From positions 1,984,001 through 2,048,000 of the forward strand of contig NZ_CP050265.1 of the NCBI RefSeq assembly GCF_011765465.1: a DNA stretch of 64,000 bases, given 5' to 3'. The first letter of the stretch is position 1; every line of letters begins with the position of its first letter. Positions 17,812 through 27,496 of this stretch are shown in pieces. The notes beneath the pieces are model-generated. The model had not been told where the DNA came from and made no database searches. It worked only from the letters and a program-made list of their open reading frames with translations. Source of the DNA: Erythrobacter sp. (GTDB lineage Bacteria > Pseudomonadota > Alphaproteobacteria > Sphingomonadales > Sphingomonadaceae). Both the position numbers and the translations under genes were made by a program.

Positions 17812-18051
17812 TTGAGCCCCGAAGAGGAAACGGCGCGCAAACGCTACATCGTGATGAACGCGGTGCGGATCGGCGGGATCGCCGTGCTGCTTATCGGCAT
17901 CGCCATGGCGCGCGGCGTGGTGCCGGGGCCGTGGTGGCTCGGCGCCTTCCTCGCCGTGGACGGCCTCATCACCTTCTTCTTCGCGCCGACCCTGCTGGTG
18001 CGCCACTGGAAGAAGGCCGATCGGGAGCGGCCGGGAGGATCGGACGCGTGA
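17812..18051 (+). CDS. Small two-helix membrane protein upstream of the ATP12 gene
   Basis: A 79-aa protein of unknown function with two predicted membrane helices (about 17-35 and 40-60; VRIGGIAVLLIGIAM and WWLGAFLAVDGLITFFFAP) and a basic C-terminus, HWKKADRERPG. The TTG at 17812 is chosen because a GGAGG sits 7 bp upstream; an internal ATG at 17854 is the alternative. The stop overlaps the GTG of the ATP12-type gene. The tight coupling suggests a link to F-ATPase assembly, which is only inference. Confidence 0.7.
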   Translation: MSPEEETARKRYIVMNAVRIGGIAVLLIGIAMARGVVPGPWWLGAFLAVDGLITFFFAPTLLVRHWKKADRERPGGSDA

Positions 18052-18755
18052 AAAGGTTCTACCGCGAGGTCGCGCTGGCCGAGGCGGAAGGTGGCTGGCA
18101 GGTGACGCTCGACGGGCGCAAGGTGCGCACCCAGAAAGGCGCGCAGCAGGTCGTGCCGAGCGAGCCGCTCGCGCGCGCGCTCGCCGCGGAATGGGAGGGA
18201 GCGGGCGAGACGCTGGATCCGAAAGCCTTCCCGATGCGCGACATGGCCGATTACGCGATCGACATCGTCGCGCCCGCGCCTGAGGCGGTGGCGGGCAAGC
18301 TCATCGCCTATGGCGAGACCGACACGTTGTGCTATCGCGCCGACCCGGACGAACCGCTGTTCGAGCGGCAGGAACAGGTGTGGGAACCGCTGCTCTCGGC
18401 CTTCGAGGCGCGCGAGGGCGCGGCGCTGGTGCGGGTCAGCGGGATCGTCCACCGGCCGCAGGATGCGGGCCAGATGGAGCGGCTCCACGCGCGGATGCTG
18501 GGCGAGAACGCCTTTCGCCTCGCGGCCCTCGAAGCCATGACGTCGCTATCCGCCTCGCTCGTCATCGGCCTGTCGGCGCTGGCCGAGGAGACCGCCGACG
18601 AGGACGGGGCGCGCGCGCTGTGGCGCGCGGCGAGCCTCGAGGAGGAATGGCAGGCGGAGCTGTGGGGCCGGGACTACGAAGCCGAGGAACGGCGGGCAAA
18701 GCGCGAAGCCGATTTCCTCGCGGCCTGGCGCTTCGCGCGGCTGGCGTCTTGTTAG
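18048..18755 (+). CDS. ATP12-family F1-ATPase assembly chaperone
   Basis: A 235-aa protein of the ATP12 family, known from mitochondria and alphaproteobacteria. The mitochondrial member binds free F1 alpha subunit and prevents its aggregation during assembly. Family-like segments are KRFYREVALAEAEGGWQVTLDG near the start, PMRDMADYAID, the acidic YRADPDEPLFERQEQVWEPLL, and the C-terminal LWGRDYEAEERRAKRE. The GTG start overlaps the preceding stop (GTGA). The gene ends the coupled run and is followed by a large palindrome. Confidence 0.9.
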   Translation: MKRFYREVALAEAEGGWQVTLDGRKVRTQKGAQQVVPSEPLARALAAEWEGAGETLDPKAFPMRDMADYAIDIVAPAPEAVAGKLIAYGETDTLCYRADPDEPLFERQEQVWEPLLSAFEAREGAALVRVSGIVHRPQDAGQMERLHARMLGENAFRLAALEAMTSLSASLVIGLSALAEETADEDGARALWRAASLEEEWQAELWGRDYEAEERRAKREADFLAAWRFARLASC

Positions 18756-18761
18756 CTTTCT

Positions 18762-18844
18762 GACCGCTCGCCCCGCCTCCCCACCCGGCCACCATAGCCT
18801 GATGGTATCATTGGTGGCCGGGTAGGGAGGCGGGGCGGGCGGTC
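18762..18844. repeat. Long near-perfect palindrome between convergent genes
   Basis: A 33-bp inverted repeat (18762-18794 with 18812-18844) has only two mismatches and a 17-base loop. It lies between the + strand ATP12 gene and the - strand Mla lipoprotein gene. There is no T-run on either strand, so it is not a standard rho-independent terminator, although it could stop or stabilise both transcripts. It resembles the palindrome at 22596-22671 in size and GC-rich arm composition, which suggests a dispersed REP-like element. Confidence 0.75.
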
Positions 18845-18880
18845 CGCGTCACGCGTTAGCGTGACCGCAAAAGCAAACGC

Positions 18881-19516
18881 TCATTCCTGCGCAGCAAGCC
18901 AGTCGGCGACCTCGCCCGCAAGCGTGTTCGCCGCGCGGTTGAGCGCCGCGCCGACCGGGCCGGCTTCGGCCACGGCGACGCTTTCCATCGCCTCGAACCG
19001 GCGCGAGACCACCCGGCCGTCGGCGCGCGTGAGGACCGCGTCGTAGCGCACCACGACCTCGCCCGCCGAGGCATCATAGCCCATGTCGAGCAGCGTTCCC
19101 GAAAGCGTCCGGCCCGCGAGCGAGGGGCTCGCCTCGCCGTCGAGCACCAGCGCGTCCATCCGCGTGCGCAGCGTCTCGCCGAGCAGGCGGCGGAAGAGGC
19201 GCGCGGGCTTTTCGACCCAATACGCCTGCTTGAGATAGGCGACCTCGGTTTCGTTCACCGCGACCGGCACGCGCAGCACGTCGAGCTTGGCGGCAGCCTC
19301 GGGCGTTTTCACCGCGATCACGCCTTCGCTCGATCCGCCCCCGGCCTCGGCCCCGGTCCCGGCAGGCGCGCGGGCGGTCGAGGTGAGCGTGAGCAGGCTT
19401 TCGGGCGGCTCGGATTCGCCGATGCTGACGCACCCGGCGAGCGCCAGCGGCAGCGCGGCGAAGGCCAGCAGTCGGGGCAGGCGCAGCATGGAATGGTTCA
19501 TCGCAAGGCCCCTCAT
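18881..19516 (-). CDS. ABC-type transport auxiliary lipoprotein (PqiC/LptE-like component of an Mla system)
   Basis: A 211-aa lipoprotein: the signal ends in a lipobox LAGC (Cys at about 28), followed by an ABC-type auxiliary domain with the segment VLRVPVAVNETEVAYLKQAYWVEKP. This family sits at the end of MCE/Mla operons and is thought to connect the MCE ring to the outer membrane. The ATG at 19516 overlaps the stop of the MlaD gene (ATGA); MNHSM at 19501 is an alternative start. It is the last gene of the operon. Confidence 0.88.
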   Translation of the reverse strand: MRGLAMNHSMLRLPRLLAFAALPLALAGCVSIGESEPPESLLTLTSTARAPAGTGAEAGGGSSEGVIAVKTPEAAAKLDVLRVPVAVNETEVAYLKQAYWVEKPARLFRRLLGETLRTRMDALVLDGEASPSLAGRTLSGTLLDMGYDASAGEVVVRYDAVLTRADGRVVSRRFEAMESVAVAEAGPVGAALNRAANTLAGEVADWLAAQE

Positions 19517-20460
19517 TCCTCGTAATCCGGCAGGTTCTTGCCCCCGACGATGGCGCCGACGCCCTTGCTCTCGACCTTTTCGGTGATCGAGCGCAGGCTG
19601 CGGCTGGTCGCACGCAGGTCTTCCAATGTCGCATCGACCGCGGGCAGCGTGCCCTCGCGCAGCTGCTTCGCCGCCGGGCGCAGATCCTCCAGCGTCGCGG
19701 CAAGCTGGGTCGCGGCCTTGTCCGCCGAATCGAGCGCGTCGCGCAATTCCTGCGCCAGCGGTTCGCCCTCCTTCTGCAGCAGGCTGTCGGTGGTCCGCGT
19801 CAGGTCCTCGATCGCGTCCATCGTCTCGTTGAATTCCTGCATCGAGACGCGGAATTCCTCAAGATTGGCCTTCAGTTCCGGGGTCGCATCGGCGAGCCCG
19901 GCGGTCAGGCGGTCGGTGTTGTAGAGGATGCGCGTCAGCTCCTTCTGGTTCTCGGGGCCGAGCACGAGATTGAGATTCTCGGTCAGGGTCGCGAGCCTTT
20001 CGAGCAGGAGCGGGGCGGAATTGAGCAGGGCGTTGATGCCGCCGTCCTTGGGCGGGATGACCGGGCGGCCTTCGGGGCAAGCGGTCGTCTCGCAGGTGAT
20101 CGGCGGCGCGTTCTTGCGCGCCCCGTCGAGCAGGATCGAGGACACGCCGGTGAAGCTCGACTGGATCGTCGCCGTGGTCCCGACGAGGATCGGCACATCG
20201 TCCTGCACCCGGATGCGCACGCGCACGAATTCGGGATCGTCCTTGGACAGCGAGATGTCGGACACCTGCCCCACGGGAACGCCGGCGAAGCTCACCTGGC
20301 TGCCGCGCGCAAGGCCGGAGACGGTCTGGCCGTAGAAGATGTCGTATTCGCTCTGCGAGCCCTCGCCCGCGCGGGTCAGCCACACGATGAAGGCCGCCAG
20401 CGCCGCGAGCAGCACCAGCGTCACCGCGCCGACCCAGAGGTGGTTCGCCCGCGTTTCCAT
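19513..20460 (-). CDS. mlaD: MlaD-family MCE protein
   Basis: A 315-aa periplasmic MCE (mammalian cell entry) domain protein that binds phospholipid between the membranes. It has an N-terminal membrane anchor (about 8-28, LWVGAVTLVLLAALAAFIVWL) and an MCE domain (about 40-120) with TVSGLARGSQVSFAGVPVG. A long helical, coiled-coil-like C-terminal region is rich in Leu, Glu and Asp, and probably extends across the periplasm. This is longer than E. coli MlaD (about 180 aa) and like the MCE proteins of alphaproteobacteria. The lipoprotein gene overlaps its stop. Confidence 0.93.
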   Translation of the reverse strand: METRANHLWVGAVTLVLLAALAAFIVWLTRAGEGSQSEYDIFYGQTVSGLARGSQVSFAGVPVGQVSDISLSKDDPEFVRVRIRVQDDVPILVGTTATIQSSFTGVSSILLDGARKNAPPITCETTACPEGRPVIPPKDGGINALLNSAPLLLERLATLTENLNLVLGPENQKELTRILYNTDRLTAGLADATPELKANLEEFRVSMQEFNETMDAIEDLTRTTDSLLQKEGEPLAQELRDALDSADKAATQLAATLEDLRPAAKQLREGTLPAVDATLEDLRATSRSLRSITEKVESKGVGAIVGGKNLPDYEE

Positions 20461-20528
20461 CTAGCAGCCTTCTCCCATGCGCGCCCCTATGGACGGGCGC
20501 AGGGGGGCTTGTCCATGCCTCGCTCGCC

Positions 20529-21362
20529 TCATGCCCGCCCCCCGGCCTCGTGGCTGCGCGCGTGCGCGCCCTGCGCCGCGCGGCCGCGCGGGCCGTTGAA
20601 ATATTCCTCGATCCACGGGTGCCCCGTTTCCACCAGTTCGGGGATCGTGCCGATCGCGATGATTGTCTTTTCCGCGATTACCGCGACCCGGTCGCAGGCT
20701 TCGTAGAGCGTGTCGAGGTCGTGGGTGATGAGGAAGACCGTCAGGCCCAGCGTGTCGCGCAGGTCCACCGTCAGCCGGTCGAACTTGGCCGCGCCGATGG
20801 GATCGAGCCCCGCGGTCGGCTCGTCGAGGAAGAGCAGCTCGGGATCGAGCGCGAGCGCGCGGGCGAGGCCGGCGCGCTTCTTCATCCCGCCCGACAGTTC
20901 GCTCGGATACTTGTTCACCGCGTTTTCGGGCAGGCCCGACAGGAGCACCTTGTAGCGAGCGATCTCGCGCCGCAGGTCGTCCGAAAGCTCGGGATAGAAC
21001 TGCTTCAAGGGCGCCTCGACATTCTCGCCCACGGTCAGCGTCGAGAACAGCGCGCCCCCCTGGAACAGGACTCCCCAGCGGCTGCGCACGCCGAAATTGC
21101 TGTCGGGATCGACCCCGGTGATGGTGTGGCCGAGCACGTCGACCCGCCCGGCGGTCGGCACCTGCAACCCGATGATCGAGCGCATCAGCACCGACTTGCC
21201 CGACCCCGATCCGCCGACCACGCCGAGGATCTCGCCGCGCCGCACCGTGAGGTCGAGCCCGTCGTGCACGGTGAAATCGCCGAAGCGGTTGACCAGCCCC
21301 TCGACCACGATGGGCGGCTCGTCCGAGTGGCGTTCGTGGCCTCGCTTGCGCTTGTCCGCCAT
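20529..21362 (-). CDS. mlaF: ABC transporter ATP-binding protein, MlaF-like
   Basis: A 277-aa cytoplasmic ATPase of the Mla phospholipid transporter. Walker A is GGSGSGKS (near residue 53), the ABC signature is LSGGMKKRAGLARAL, Walker B is LLFLDEPTAGLDP, and the switch His lies in LITHDLDTL. The GGMKKR signature is the form typical of MlaF rather than import or drug ABC ATPases. It lies 3 bp after mlaE and 68 bp before mlaD. It has a Lys/Arg/His-rich N-terminus (ADKRKRGHERHSD) and an Arg/Ala/Gly-rich tail. Confidence 0.95.
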   Translation of the reverse strand: MADKRKRGHERHSDEPPIVVEGLVNRFGDFTVHDGLDLTVRRGEILGVVGGSGSGKSVLMRSIIGLQVPTAGRVDVLGHTITGVDPDSNFGVRSRWGVLFQGGALFSTLTVGENVEAPLKQFYPELSDDLRREIARYKVLLSGLPENAVNKYPSELSGGMKKRAGLARALALDPELLFLDEPTAGLDPIGAAKFDRLTVDLRDTLGLTVFLITHDLDTLYEACDRVAVIAEKTIIAIGTIPELVETGHPWIEEYFNGPRGRAAQGAHARSHEAGGRA

Positions 21363-21365
21363 GGC

Positions 21366-22472
21366 TCAGCCCCACCCGATCTCGGTGAAGAACACCGCGA
21401 AGAAGGCGTCGAGCACGATCACCGCGAAAATCGCCGAAACCACCGCGAGCGTCGTGCGCGCGCCGACTTCCTCCGAATTCCCGCGCACCTGCATCCCGTG
21501 ATAACACCCGGCAAGTGCGACGATCAGGCCGAACACCGGCGCCTTGATGAGGCCGACCCACAAATCATAGGTCGGCACGACTTCCTGGATGCGTTCGAGG
21601 AAGGTGAAGAAGGGAATGCCGAGCCCGAACTGGCCGACCACCGCGCCGCCGATGATGGCGACGACCGAAGCGTAGAAGCCGAGCACGATCATCATGAAGG
21701 TCGCCGCCATGATCCGCGGCAGGACCAGCGCCTCGACCGGGGAGATGCCGATGGTGCGCATCGCGTCGATCTCCTCGGTCAGCTTCATCGTGCCGATCTG
21801 CGCGGCAAAGGCGCTGCCCGAACGGCCCGCGACCATGATCGCGGTCATCAGCACGCCGAGTTCGCGCAAAGTGATCCGCCCGACGAGGTTGATGGTGAGC
21901 GATTCGGCCCCGAACTGTTCCAGCTGCACCGCGCCCTGCTGGGCAATGACGACCCCGATCAGAAAGCTCATCAGCCCGATGATCGGCAGCGCGGCAACGC
22001 CGACCAGCTCCATCTGGCGCACCAGCGCGCGGTGGGGAAAGCGCGAGGGGTGGAGGAGGATCGTGAAAAAGGCGATCAGGATCTGGCCGAAGAAGCCGAC
22101 AACACCGACGATCCCGGCGCGCGCGGCATAGACCTTTTCGCCGGTGGCGACCGGCACGCGCTCCCACACGGGCACGCGGTGTTCGATGGGCGGTTCGCCC
22201 TTCATCCCGCCAATCGCGTCGAGCAGGTGGCGCGTGCCCTCGCCTTCGCCCTCGATCACGGCGGAATGTTCGTCGGCAAGGCGGCAGGCGACCCATGCGC
22301 CGACGGTGTCGATCTCGGTGACGCCCGACAGGTCGATGACGGCGATGTCTTCGGCGAGGCGGCGCAGTTCGGGCTCGATCCGGCCCATGGTCGAGACCAG
22401 CAGGGGGCCGGACAGCGCGAGGCGGACGCCGCCTTCGCCTTCGTGGAGCTCGTAATGCGCTGCCTCGTCCAT
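21366..22472 (-). CDS. mlaE: MlaE-family permease with N-terminal STAS domain
   Basis: A 368-aa inner-membrane permease of the Mla lipid transporter. Residues about 1-100 form a STAS domain ([22 protein letters not shown]), the function provided by the separate MlaB protein in E. coli. The remainder is a five- or six-helix MlaE domain with characteristic segments [47 protein letters not shown] and FFTEIGWG at the end. The fused form is common in alphaproteobacteria. It is the first gene of the mlaE-mlaF-mlaD-lipoprotein operon, divergent from valS. Confidence 0.95.
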   Translation of the reverse strand: MDEAAHYELHEGEGGVRLALSGPLLVSTMGRIEPELRRLAEDIAVIDLSGVTEIDTVGAWVACRLADEHSAVIEGEGEGTRHLLDAIGGMKGEPPIEHRVPVWERVPVATGEKVYAARAGIVGVVGFFGQILIAFFTILLHPSRFPHRALVRQMELVGVAALPIIGLMSFLIGVVIAQQGAVQLEQFGAESLTINLVGRITLRELGVLMTAIMVAGRSGSAFAAQIGTMKLTEEIDAMRTIGISPVEALVLPRIMAATFMMIVLGFYASVVAIIGGAVVGQFGLGIPFFTFLERIQEVVPTYDLWVGLIKAPVFGLIVALAGCYHGMQVRGNSEEVGARTTLAVVSAIFAVIVLDAFFAVFFTEIGWG

Positions 22473-22595
22473 CGCGTGACGCTATGCGGACAAAGCGGCG
22501 CGCCTGCAACACCTTGCCGCGAGGCGCGCCCGTCTCACGTGTTGCGCCGCACAAGGGGCTTTGGCATGGGGTGGGGACATTTGATTTGGGGCCAA

Positions 22596-22671
22596 GCCGC
22601 CCACTCCCCCGCCCTTCGACCCGGATAGTGTCCCGGCAAACTCCGGGCGGAAGGGCGGGGAAGCGGGCGGC
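22596..22671. repeat. Long imperfect palindrome upstream of valS
   Basis: A 30-bp inverted repeat (22596-22625 with 22642-22671) has about four mismatches (some would be G-U pairs in RNA) and a 16-base loop. It sits in the divergent mlaE/valS intergenic region, 22 bp before the valS ATG. A transcript starting upstream would carry this hairpin in the valS leader. It has no T-run. Its size and arm composition resemble the palindrome at 18762-18844, so a dispersed element is as likely as a valS-specific control site. Confidence 0.7.
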
Positions 22672-22693
22672 CCGGAAAAAAGAGCGATACAAA

Positions 22694-25438
22694 ATGACCC
22701 TGCCCACGACATTCAATCCCGCCGAGATCGAGGCGCGCTGGTACGAACACTGGGAGACGAACGGCTGTTTCCGACCCGAACGGCCGGACGCGCAAGCCTT
22801 CACCATCGTCAACCCGCCGCCCAACGTGACCGGCTCGCTCCATACCGGCCACGCGCTCGACAACACGCTGCAGGACATCGTGATCCGCTACGAACGCCTG
22901 CGCGGAAAGGACGCGCTGTGGGTCGTGGGGACCGACCACGCGGGCATCGCGACGCAGATGGTGGTCGAACGCCAGCTCGAGGCGCGGCAGGACAAGCGCA
23001 CGAACTACACCCGCGAGGAATTCGTCCAGAAGGTGTGGGAGTGGAAGGAAGAGAGCGGCGGGACGATCACCCGCCAGCTGCGCCGGCTGGGCTGTTCGAT
23101 GGACTGGAGCCGCGAGCAGTTCACGATGGACGATCACTTCACCAAGGCCGTCACCAAGGTCTTCGTCGACCTTTACAACGACGGCCTCATCTACCGCGAC
23201 AAGCGGCTGGTGAACTGGGACCCGAAACTGCGCACCGCGATTTCCGATCTCGAGGTCGAGCAGCAGACCATCCCGGGCCATTTCTGGCACTTCAGGTATC
23301 CGCTGGCGGACGGCGTGACACTCGCAGACGGGCGCGATTACATCGAGGTCGCCACCACCCGGCCCGAGACGATGCTCGCCGACATGGCGGTCGCGGTCCA
23401 TCCCGATGACGAGCGTTACAAGTCGGTCGTGGGCCGCCACGTGATCCTGCCGATCACCGGCCGCCGCGTGCCGATCGTCGCCGACGAACACGCCGATCCC
23501 GAACTGGGTTCGGGCGCGGTCAAGATCACGCCGGGCCACGATTTCAACGATTTCGAGGTCGGCAAGCGCGCCGGGTTCGACACCGCCGAAATGCTCAATA
23601 TGTTCGACGGCGATGCCAACGTGGTCCAGACCGCCGACGGGCTGATCCCGGATGAATTCCTCGGCCTCCACCGCTTCCGCAGGGACGGGGTCGACGGCGC
23701 GCGCGAACTCGTGGTCGAGCGGATGAAACAGCTTGGCTGCCTCATCCCGCACAAGGCCAAGACCAAGAAAGGCGAAGAGGTCGAGATGGACGCCGAGCCG
23801 CGTGCAATCGCGACGCCTTTCGGCGACCGCGGCGGGGTGGTGATCGAGCCGTGGCTGACCGACCAGTGGTATCTCGACCAAAAGGCGCTCGCGCAGAAAC
23901 CGATCGAGCAGGTCCGCTCGGGCGAGGTCGAGATCGTGCCCGCCTCCTGGGAGAAGACCTTCTTCAACTGGATGGAGAACATCCTGCCGTGGTGCATCTC
24001 GCGCCAGTTGTGGTGGGGCCACCGCATCCCGGCGTGGTTCAGCCTCGACGGGGAGGTCTTCGTCGCGGAAACCTATGAGGAAGCGCAGGCCATGGCGGGC
24101 GAAGGCGTAGCGCTGCAGCAGGACGAGGACGTGCTCGACACGTGGTTTTCCTCGGCGCTGTGGCCCTTCGCGACGCTGGGGTGGCCCGAAGAGAGCGCGC
24201 TGCTCGACAAGCATTTCCCCAATTCGCTGCTCGTCTCGGGGTTCGACATCCTGTTCTTCTGGGATGCGCGGATGATGATGATGGGGAACTACAACATGGG
24301 GAAAGCGCCGTGGCCGAGGCTCTATCTCCACGGCCTCGTGCGCGCGCCCGACGGGCAGAAGATGTCGAAGTCGAAAGGCAATGTGGTCGATCCATTGGGC
24401 CTCATCGACAAGTACGGCGCGGATGCGCTGCGCTTCTTCATGGCGGCGATGGAGAGCCAGGGCCGCGACATCAAGATGGATGAAAAGCGGGTCGAGGGAT
24501 ACCGCAACTTCGCCACCAAGCTGTGGAATGCGGCGCGGTTCTGCCAGTCGAACGGGATCGGCGCGTCGGGTTCGTTGAAGGCCCCTGCCGCGCGCCTCGC
24601 CGCGAACCAGTGGATCATCGGCGAGGTCGCAGAAACCGCGCGCGCCATCGAGAAGGCTATGGAAGAACTGCGCTTCGACGCGGCGGCGAACGCGATCTAC
24701 CAGTTCACCTGGTCGAAGTTCTGCGACTGGTATCTCGAACTCATCAAGCCGGTCTTCGCCGAAGGGTCGGACCCGGACTCCCTGCCCGCGGTCGAGACGC
24801 GCGCAGTCGCCGGCTGGGCGCTCGACCAGATCCTCGTCATGCTGCACCCCTTCATGCCCTTCATCACCGAGGAACTGTGGCACGCGCAGGCCAGGGTCGA
24901 AGGGGGGGAGAGGCCCTATGAACTGATCCTCGCCAAGTGGCCCGAACCGCAAGCCGAGGTCAGCAAGGCGGCGACCGACGCGATCGACTGGGTGATCGAC
25001 CTCACCACCAATGTCCGCTCGGCCAAGAACGAGCTCGGCATCGCGCCGGGGGCGAAACTGGCGGCCTTCGTGCCCTCGCCCAGCGAGCTTGCCGCGAGCA
25101 CGATCGAGCGGTCCTCCGCCGCGATCGAGCGCCTCGCGCGCCTCGCGCCGGTCACGGTCGGGGAGGCCCCGGAAGGCCCGGCGATGCAGGTCACGGCGCT
25201 GTCGGATGTCTTCGTCATCCCGCTCGAAGGCATCATCGACATCGAGACTGAAAAGGCCCGGCTCGAAAAGGCGCTGGAAGCGAGCCGCAAGGAGGCGAAA
25301 TCGCTCGAAGGGCGGCTTTCCAACCCGAACTTCGTCGAACGCGCCAAGCCGGAAGCGGTCGAAAAGGCGCGCGAGGACCACGCCCACCACACCGGCGAGA
25401 TCGAGCGGCTCGAAGCGGCGCTCGCGCGGCTGGGCTGA
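22694..25438 (+). CDS. valS: Valine-tRNA ligase
   Basis: Class I valyl-tRNA synthetase (914 aa). The HIGH-type motif appears as [12 protein letters not shown] near residue 48, and the KMSKS loop is [10 protein letters not shown]. The CP1 editing domain that hydrolyses misacylated Thr-tRNA(Val) spans about 180-340, with the [17 protein letters not shown] signature. The C-terminal coiled-coil arm (about 855-914, rich in Glu, Lys and Leu) grips the tRNA. The ATG at 22694 gives the family N-terminus [20 protein letters not shown]; the upstream palindrome lies outside this frame choice. Confidence 0.97.
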   Translation: MTLPTTFNPAEIEARWYEHWETNGCFRPERPDAQAFTIVNPPPNVTGSLHTGHALDNTLQDIVIRYERLRGKDALWVVGTDHAGIATQMVVERQLEARQDKRTNYTREEFVQKVWEWKEESGGTITRQLRRLGCSMDWSREQFTMDDHFTKAVTKVFVDLYNDGLIYRDKRLVNWDPKLRTAISDLEVEQQTIPGHFWHFRYPLADGVTLADGRDYIEVATTRPETMLADMAVAVHPDDERYKSVVGRHVILPITGRRVPIVADEHADPELGSGAVKITPGHDFNDFEVGKRAGFDTAEMLNMFDGDANVVQTADGLIPDEFLGLHRFRRDGVDGARELVVERMKQLGCLIPHKAKTKKGEEVEMDAEPRAIATPFGDRGGVVIEPWLTDQWYLDQKALAQKPIEQVRSGEVEIVPASWEKTFFNWMENILPWCISRQLWWGHRIPAWFSLDGEVFVAETYEEAQAMAGEGVALQQDEDVLDTWFSSALWPFATLGWPEESALLDKHFPNSLLVSGFDILFFWDARMMMMGNYNMGKAPWPRLYLHGLVRAPDGQKMSKSKGNVVDPLGLIDKYGADALRFFMAAMESQGRDIKMDEKRVEGYRNFATKLWNAARFCQSNGIGASGSLKAPAARLAANQWIIGEVAETARAIEKAMEELRFDAAANAIYQFTWSKFCDWYLELIKPVFAEGSDPDSLPAVETRAVAGWALDQILVMLHPFMPFITEELWHAQARVEGGERPYELILAKWPEPQAEVSKAATDAIDWVIDLTTNVRSAKNELGIAPGAKLAAFVPSPSELAASTIERSSAAIERLARLAPVTVGEAPEGPAMQVTALSDVFVIPLEGIIDIETEKARLEKALEASRKEAKSLEGRLSNPNFVERAKPEAVEKAREDHAHHTGEIERLEAALARLG

Positions 25439-25468
25439 GGCGGCCCCTGCGCCGGGCGCGCCGCACGG

Positions 25469-27496
25469 CTAGCGGCGCGGCACCAGCCCGCGCGCGGCGA
25501 GCCTTGCCTCTTCCGCCGCGACCTCGCCGGGTTCGATCGGCATTCCCTCCTTGAGCCCGCGCTTGCGGCGGTAGGCGAGGACATTGCGGCCGATCGGGTT
25601 GTCGAACCTCGCATGAAAGCGCGGATCGGCCCGCATCGCCGGGGGCAGGCTGTAGCGTCCTCCGGCGGTCATGATCGACGTCCAGAAATAGGGCGCGTCC
25701 TCCCACCCGATCTTTTCGAACACGACATCGGCCTCGGCGCCGAACCACGCCGCCAGCGCGGCCTCGTAAGGGCTCGAATCAAGCAGGCGCTGCTCCATTG
25801 CCGGGGTCATCTCCTCCCCCGTCGCCAGCCAGCGCGGCACGGCGAGCAGCCGCTCGACCTGTTCGCCAGGCAATTCCTGTCTCAGCATCGCCTCGACGCG
25901 CGGCAGGTCGCGCCGGATCTGCTCCGGCGTCGCCAGCGCGCCCATGCCGAACAGGTAATGCTTCATGCGCAGGTCGCACAATTCGCACTCGTCGAGGAAA
26001 TCGACCAGCGCCTCGTAATCGCCCATGTAAAGCAGCGGGGTCTGGCGTCGCGACGCGCCGTTGAGGTTGAACGGATCGACCTCGTAAAAGCGGTCCTCCC
26101 ATTCGAGCATACGTTCGGGATCGCCCGCCTGGAAATAGATGAAGCGCATCGCATTGGCGGCCGCCTCGTTGCCGGGATCGCGCGCCAGCACCGCTTCGAG
26201 ATCGGCGACCGCGCGTTCGACCTTGCCGCTGTCGGTGAATGTCCACCAGGTCGCCGCGACCTGCGCCATCATGTTGTCGGGATCGAGCGCGAGCGCGCGC
26301 TCGGCGTCCTCCATCACGGTATCGGCCGGACGGTCGCGCTCGGGCAGGAAGAAGAACTTGAAGCTCGCCTCGAGCAGGTAAGCCCGTGCCGCCCATGCCT
26401 CGGCGAAAACCGGATCGAGCTCGACCGCGCGCGAGAAATGGCGGTAAGCCTCGAGCCGCTTGTCCCCTTCGGAAAGCGGGAAGTTCAGCCCGTAAATGCC
26501 CTGCAGATAGGCGCGGTAGGCTTCGGGATCGGTGGTCCGGATCGCCTTCGCGGGCTCCGCGCCCGCCCCGACCCGCGCTTTCAGCGCCGCCGCGATCGCC
26601 TGCGCCAGCTGGCCCTGCAGCATCCCGAGATTGCCCGAAGCGATTTCAACCGTGTCGGTCCACACCTGCCTGGCCGAAGCCGCTTCGACCAGCCTGACCG
26701 TCGCGCTCAGCCCTTCGCCGCGCGTGCGCACCTCGCCTTCGAGCAGGAGGTCGATCCCGAATCGCTCCGCCACCTCGTTGGGTGTCAGCGCGTCCTGGGC
26801 GATCGCGCGTGCGGAGGTCGCCGCGATCATCCGGATGCGCGGCAATTGGCCGAGTTCGCTCGACAGGGTCGAGGACAGCGAACTGCCGAGGAACGCCTGC
26901 TGCTCGCCGCCGTCGGTCGCCAGCGGCAGGATCACCAGCGTCTGCTCGACATCTGCGGCGGCGGGCTGCTCGCTGGAGAAGACCGGCAGAACCAGCAGGG
27001 CAAGGCCGAGCAGCACGATTGCGCAGGCGCCGAGGACAAGCGGGAGGTTGCGCCTTTGCGGCCTGTCCGGGGCGGCAGCAGCGGGCGCGCGCGCAGGTTC
27101 GGCTGCGGCCTCGCGTCCCGCGGCGATCTCCTCTCCTGCCGCGACCTGCGGCACCGGCTCGTGCGCGGGTTCATCCTTGCCCGGCTCGGCGGCCAGCGGT
27201 TCGGGCGGATTGTCGAGCAGCTGGTAGCCCACGCCCCGGACCGTTTCGATAAGACCCGCATCCTCGCCCAGTGCCTTGCGCAGGGACGCGATGTGCACCT
27301 GCAGCGAGTTCTCCTCGACGATGGTGTCCGGCCAGACCGCTTCAAACAGTTCATCCTTGGTGACGATCTCGCCGCGCCGGGCGGCAAGCGTGCCGATGAT
27401 CGCGAGCGCGCGGGGGCCGATCGTCACCCGTTTCCCGTCCAGAAGGAGCTGGCGATTCGGCTGAAGGACATGGCGACCGACCCTGATGTCGTCCAA
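25469..27496 (-). CDS. CadC-like membrane-bound winged-helix regulator with TPR-type C-terminus
   Basis: A 675-aa transmembrane transcription factor. Residues about 1-95 form an OmpR/PhoB-type winged helix (RGEIVTKDELFEAVWPD, NSLQVHIASLRKALGE, IETVRGVGYQL). A Pro/Ala/Glu linker leads to one membrane helix (about 151-173). The periplasmic part (about 180-675) holds a FlgO/adenylate-cyclase-like N-terminal segment (QTLVILPLATDGG) and TPR-like helical repeats (for example AYRHFSRAVELDPVFAEAWAARAYL). It lacks a phosphoacceptor domain, so it would sense an envelope signal directly. It is divergent from urcA, with 317 bp between them containing direct repeats suited to this DNA-binding fold. Confidence 0.9.
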   Translation of the reverse strand: MDDIRVGRHVLQPNRQLLLDGKRVTIGPRALAIIGTLAARRGEIVTKDELFEAVWPDTIVEENSLQVHIASLRKALGEDAGLIETVRGVGYQLLDNPPEPLAAEPGKDEPAHEPVPQVAAGEEIAAGREAAAEPARAPAAAAPDRPQRRNLPLVLGACAIVLLGLALLVLPVFSSEQPAAADVEQTLVILPLATDGGEQQAFLGSSLSSTLSSELGQLPRIRMIAATSARAIAQDALTPNEVAERFGIDLLLEGEVRTRGEGLSATVRLVEAASARQVWTDTVEIASGNLGMLQGQLAQAIAAALKARVGAGAEPAKAIRTTDPEAYRAYLQGIYGLNFPLSEGDKRLEAYRHFSRAVELDPVFAEAWAARAYLLEASFKFFFLPERDRPADTVMEDAERALALDPDNMMAQVAATWWTFTDSGKVERAVADLEAVLARDPGNEAAANAMRFIYFQAGDPERMLEWEDRFYEVDPFNLNGASRRQTPLLYMGDYEALVDFLDECELCDLRMKHYLFGMGALATPEQIRRDLPRVEAMLRQELPGEQVERLLAVPRWLATGEEMTPAMEQRLLDSSPYEAALAAWFGAEADVVFEKIGWEDAPYFWTSIMTAGGRYSLPPAMRADPRFHARFDNPIGRNVLAYRRKRGLKEGMPIEPGEVAAEEARLAARGLVPRR

